DNA from: CAZKEG01 sp964601575
GTDB lineage: Bacteria; Desulfobacterota; Thermodesulfobacteria; Thermodesulfobacteriales; Thermodesulfatatoraceae
Direction of reading: 5' to 3'
DNA length: 8,440 nt
Assembly: GCA_964601575.1 (NCBI GenBank)
Contig: CAZROA010000006.1
Coordinates: forward strand, 1 to 8,440
In this document: in pieces, positions 5,937 to 8,440 of the stretch
Numbering within the stretch: the stretch's first letter is position 1
How the letters are laid out: each line of letters begins with the position of its first letter
Position numbers and translations under genes: made by a program
Notes under the pieces: generated by a model
Told to the model about the DNA's origin: nothing
Seen by the model: only the letters and a program-made list of their open reading frames with translations
Databases searched by the model: none

Positions 5937-6935
5937 ATGCAAACCTATATCTTTCAAAAATCTCAGAAAACCTCCCCTGGCCCTTTCTTCGGGAGACTCT
6001 TAGCGGTCAAAAGTCTTACCTTTGGCTACGAGAAGACCGGCGTCCTTATCGGGGAAGAGATCTCTTTTTCCGTCTCGCGAGGCGAGATCCTGGCCTTGGT
6101 AGGGGAGAGTGGTTGCGGGAAGAGCCTTACCGGGCTGGCTATTTTAGGGCTTTTACCCCCGGGGATCAAAATCTTTAAGGGAGAGATAAATTTTAAAGGC
6201 CGGGATCTAACCAGGCTTTCGTTTGAAGAGTATCGGCAGGTACGGGGGGCAGAAATAGCCATCATCTTTCAAGACCCGATGACCGCCCTTAATCCGGTCT
6301 TTACCGTGGGGGACCAAATCGCCGAAGTCCTTACTTTACACCGGGGGCTCGGTCAAAAAGAGGCCATCTCCGAAGCGACACGTCTCCTAGCTGAGGTAGG
6401 CATCCCTTCCCCCAGGGAACGGTTGCAAAGTTATCCTCATGAGCTTTCTGGAGGGATGCGCCAACGAGCCATGATCGCCATGGCCTTGGCTGGTGAGCCT
6501 GAACTCCTCATCGCCGATGAACCAACGACCGCCCTAGACGTCACGGTCCAGGCCCAGATATTATCTCTCCTTAAGGAGATTCGGGAAAAGACGGGCCTTA
6601 CGGTGCTCCTCATCTCTCATGACCTAGCGGTGGTGGCCGAACTTGCCGATCGGGTGGCGGTGATGTATGCCGGTCGGTTGGTAGAAGAGGCCCCGGTTAA
6701 GGAACTCTTTTCTTCGCCCCTTCATCCCTACACCAAGGCCTTGCTCGCGGCCTTACCCAGGCCTGGAGAGAGGCGTCTTTCCGCCATCCCCGGGCGGGTC
6801 CCTTCTCCTGGCGAATGGCCTAAGGGATGCAAGTTTGCCGATCGTTGCCCTTGGACCTACGGGCGCTGTCTTGAAAAGGAGCCTGCTTTAGAAGAAAAGG
6901 CCCCTGGCCATAAGGTGAGGTGTTACAAGGTATGA
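5937..6935 (+). CDS. dppD: Peptide ABC transporter ATPase, DppD/OppD family
   Basis: This 332-residue cytoplasmic motor subunit hydrolyses ATP to drive the DppB/DppC channel. Walker A is GESGCGKS (56-63), the Q-loop FQDPMTALNP (Q112), the ABC signature LSGGM (170-174), Walker B LLIADEP (D194, E195) and the switch His H228 in ISHDL. The C-terminal oligopeptide-transporter region has four cysteines (298, 304, 311 and 329; CKFADRCPW...C...RC), an arrangement that binds a [4Fe-4S] cluster in this family. ATG 5937 is the only usable start before the conserved LLAVKSLTFGY, and it leaves a roughly 20-residue extension compared with typical members. There is no visible ribosome site. The stop overlaps dppF as ATGA. 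It probably works with dppBC on the opposite strand. Confidence 0.94.
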   Translation: MQTYIFQKSQKTSPGPFFGRLLAVKSLTFGYEKTGVLIGEEISFSVSRGEILALVGESGCGKSLTGLAILGLLPPGIKIFKGEINFKGRDLTRLSFEEYRQVRGAEIAIIFQDPMTALNPVFTVGDQIAEVLTLHRGLGQKEAISEATRLLAEVGIPSPRERLQSYPHELSGGMRQRAMIAMALAGEPELLIADEPTTALDVTVQAQILSLLKEIREKTGLTVLLISHDLAVVAELADRVAVMYAGRLVEEAPVKELFSSPLHPYTKALLAALPRPGERRLSAIPGRVPSPGEWPKGCKFADRCPWTYGRCLEKEPALEEKAPGHKVRCYKV

Positions 6936-7894
6936 GGCCCATTCTTGAGCTTCAAGATGTCTCCAAACGCTATAGCGTCCGCCGGGGCTTTTTTGATTGG
7001 CGTAAGCGATCCTTCTATGCCCTTTATCGGGTTAGCCTTGAACTCGGTACAAACAAGGCCTTGGGCATCTTAGGGGAGAGCGGTTGCGGGAAAAGCACTC
7101 TGGCTCGGGTGGCGCTTGCTCTTGAGCCCCCGGATGAAGGAGAAGTAAGGATAGCCGGGAGAGAGCCATTCTCTCTATCAGGGGCCGAGCGTAAGGCCTT
7201 GCGCCGGAGGGTCCAAATCGTCTTTCAAGATCCGTTTTCCTCCCTAAATCCACGTAAGCGGGTCTACCAACTCCTAGCAGAACCTTTAGAAATCCATGGC
7301 CTCTGTCCTCGATCGGAGTTTCGGGAGCGGGTGGCTGAGGCCTTGCGTTTAGTAGGTCTTTCGCCTGATGACATGCGGTCTTACCCGCATCAATTCAGCG
7401 GTGGTCAGCGCCAGCGCATTGCCTTGGCCAGGGCCTTGATCCTTTCTCCTGAAGCTTTGATCCTTGATGAACCAACCTCGGCCTTAGATGTCTCGGTCCA
7501 GGCCCAGATCCTTAATCTCCTCCTTGAATTACAGGAGAGGCTAAAACTCAGCTATCTCTTCATTTCTCATGACCTGCCAGTACTCTTTTTCTTGTGTGAA
7601 GAGGTGGCGGTGATGTATCTGGGGCGGATAGTAGAGCGCGCGCCTACCAAAGATTTCTTTTCGACCAGGCATCATCCCTATACCGAACTACTCCTTGAAT
7701 CCATTCTCTCACCAGACCCTAGTAAGAAAAAGAGGCGGCGCTTGGTAAGGGGTGAGCCACCAAGCCCGCTTCGGCTTCCTCCTGGTTGTCCTTTTCATCC
7801 TCGTTGTCCAGAGGCGCAAGATATCTGCCGAAGAGAAGAACCGGCCCTTGAAAAAAAGGCCCCGGCTCATTACCTAGCTTGCCATAGGCGCTAG
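6932..7894 (+). CDS. dppF: Peptide ABC transporter ATPase, DppF/OppF family
   Basis: The second ATPase subunit has 320 residues and should heterodimerise with DppD. Motifs are Walker A GESGCGKS (48-55), Q-loop FQDPFSSLNP (Q99), signature FSGGQ (155-159), Walker B LILDEP (D179, E180) and switch His H213. Four C-terminal cysteines (286, 292, 299 and 317) match the [4Fe-4S]-type pattern seen in DppD. ATG 6932 overlaps the dppD stop (ATGA) and leads straight into the conserved ILELQDVSKRY. An in-frame TTG at 6920 would only add four residues inside dppD. The N-terminal insert RRGFFDWRKRSFYAL is usual for DppF/OppF and distinguishes it from DppD. rtcA begins two bases after the stop. Confidence 0.95.
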   Translation: MRPILELQDVSKRYSVRRGFFDWRKRSFYALYRVSLELGTNKALGILGESGCGKSTLARVALALEPPDEGEVRIAGREPFSLSGAERKALRRRVQIVFQDPFSSLNPRKRVYQLLAEPLEIHGLCPRSEFRERVAEALRLVGLSPDDMRSYPHQFSGGQRQRIALARALILSPEALILDEPTSALDVSVQAQILNLLLELQERLKLSYLFISHDLPVLFFLCEEVAVMYLGRIVERAPTKDFFSTRHHPYTELLLESILSPDPSKKKRRRLVRGEPPSPLRLPPGCPFHPRCPEAQDICRREEPALEKKAPAHYLACHRR

Positions 7895-7896
7895 CT

Positions 7897-8440
7897 ATGC
7901 TGCGGCTTGATGGTTCATACGGAGAAGGCGGTGGGCAGATCCTACGCTCAGCCCTGACCTTGTCTCTGCTTACCGGGAAGGCCTTTGAGCTGGTCAACAT
8001 CCGGGCCAAACGTCCTAAGCCTGGTCTGCGCCCTCAGCACCTGACCTGTGTGAAGGCCGCGCAAAAGATCAGCCAGGCCGAGGTAGAAGGAGCGCAGATA
8101 GGTTCCCTTTATCTACGTTTTGTCCCTGGTAAGATCCGCCCCGGGGCCTATACCTTTGAGATCGGCACCGCCGGGGCCACGGGTCTTGTCTTTCAGACCG
8201 TGGCCTTACCGCTGGCCCATGCCGGGGCCTCAAGGCTTATCTTAAAAGGCGGTACACACGTCCCTTATGCCCCGTGTTTTCACTATTTGGCCAAGGTCTA
8301 TGCCCCGGTGTTGCGTCTCTTAAGTTATGAGTTTGAGCTTGAGCTTCGCCGCTATGGCTTTTATCCCTCTGGTGGAGGTGAGGTAAAGGCAAGCATCAGT
8401 CCCCGAAGGCCGGCCAGCGATCTAACTCTAAAAGGCCCTT
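7897..8440 (+). CDS. rtcA: RNA 3'-terminal phosphate cyclase RtcA, 3' end outside window
   Basis: RtcA uses ATP to convert an RNA 3'-phosphate to a 2',3'-cyclic phosphate via a covalent AMP-histidine intermediate. The visible 181 residues are about half of the usual 340. They carry the family landmarks LDGSYGEGGGQILRSAL (4-20), KPGLRPQHLTCV (41-52), EIGTAGATGLVFQTV (88-102), GGTHVPYAPCFHYL (118-131) and GFYPSGGGEV (154-163). GGTHVPYAP rather than the EPSP-synthase or Rcl1 pattern supports a true cyclase. The catalytic histidine near the C-terminus lies beyond 8440, so activity cannot be confirmed. ATG 7897 follows the dppF stop by two bases with only a weak ribosome site, implying co-transcription and coupled translation. 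rtcB and rtcR are not seen. Confidence 0.94.
   Translation, partial: MLRLDGSYGEGGGQILRSALTLSLLTGKAFELVNIRAKRPKPGLRPQHLTCVKAAQKISQAEVEGAQIGSLYLRFVPGKIRPGAYTFEIGTAGATGLVFQTVALPLAHAGASRLILKGGTHVPYAPCFHYLAKVYAPVLRLLSYEFELELRRYGFYPSGGGEVKASISPRRPASDLTLKGP

Noticed and set aside
6920..6931. TTG at 6920 as the start of dppF
   Set aside because: It adds four residues inside dppD; the ATGA overlap at 6932 followed at once by the conserved N-terminus is the better start.

Overview
The window reads as a chromosomal segment of moderate GC from a bacterium, probably a thermophile of the Thermodesulfobacteria type. That assignment is inference from the charged, compact proteins, an Hsp20 and a bacterial RtcA; no phylogenetic marker in the window settles it. 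Gene density is high and genes within each cluster nearly all touch or overlap.

Left third (1-1308). A RelE/ParE-family toxin gene enters from the left edge and carries a frameshift exactly at an A7 run. Initiator tRNA-fMet follows on the minus strand, with its own promoter. The stretch 513-1243 holds no intact gene. It is a decayed, internally deleted insertion sequence whose broken transposase resembles the IS1202-like (ISNCY) integrase-core group, bounded by compound terminal repeats.

Middle (1262-4342, minus strand). The genes run tsaB, dppB, dppC and hsp20 in the direction of transcription. tsaB, dppB and dppC are joined by 1-nt stop/start overlaps. hsp20 has its own sigma-70-like promoter, whose -35 lies on the dppC stop codon, and a strong intrinsic terminator.

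An AT-richer AAA/DUF4143 ATPase (4424-5761, minus) sits between the two halves of the peptide transporter. An AT-rich divergent promoter region (5762-5936) carrying inverted repeats lies to its right.

Right third (5937-8440, plus strand). dppD and dppF, the two ATPase subunits, overlap by ATGA. rtcA (RNA 3'-terminal phosphate cyclase) starts two bases after the dppF stop and runs off the window.

Together dppB, dppC, dppD and dppF supply all membrane and motor parts of one Dpp/Opp-type ABC importer, but in two oppositely transcribed units and with no substrate-binding protein in view. Each unit is physically tied to an RNA-maturation gene: tsaB for t6A of tRNA, and rtcA for RNA 3' ends. I found no CRISPR array, prophage or clearly new system. 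The most checkable oddities are the toxin frameshift, the IS remnant beside the initiator tRNA promoter, and the transporter/RNA-gene coupling.
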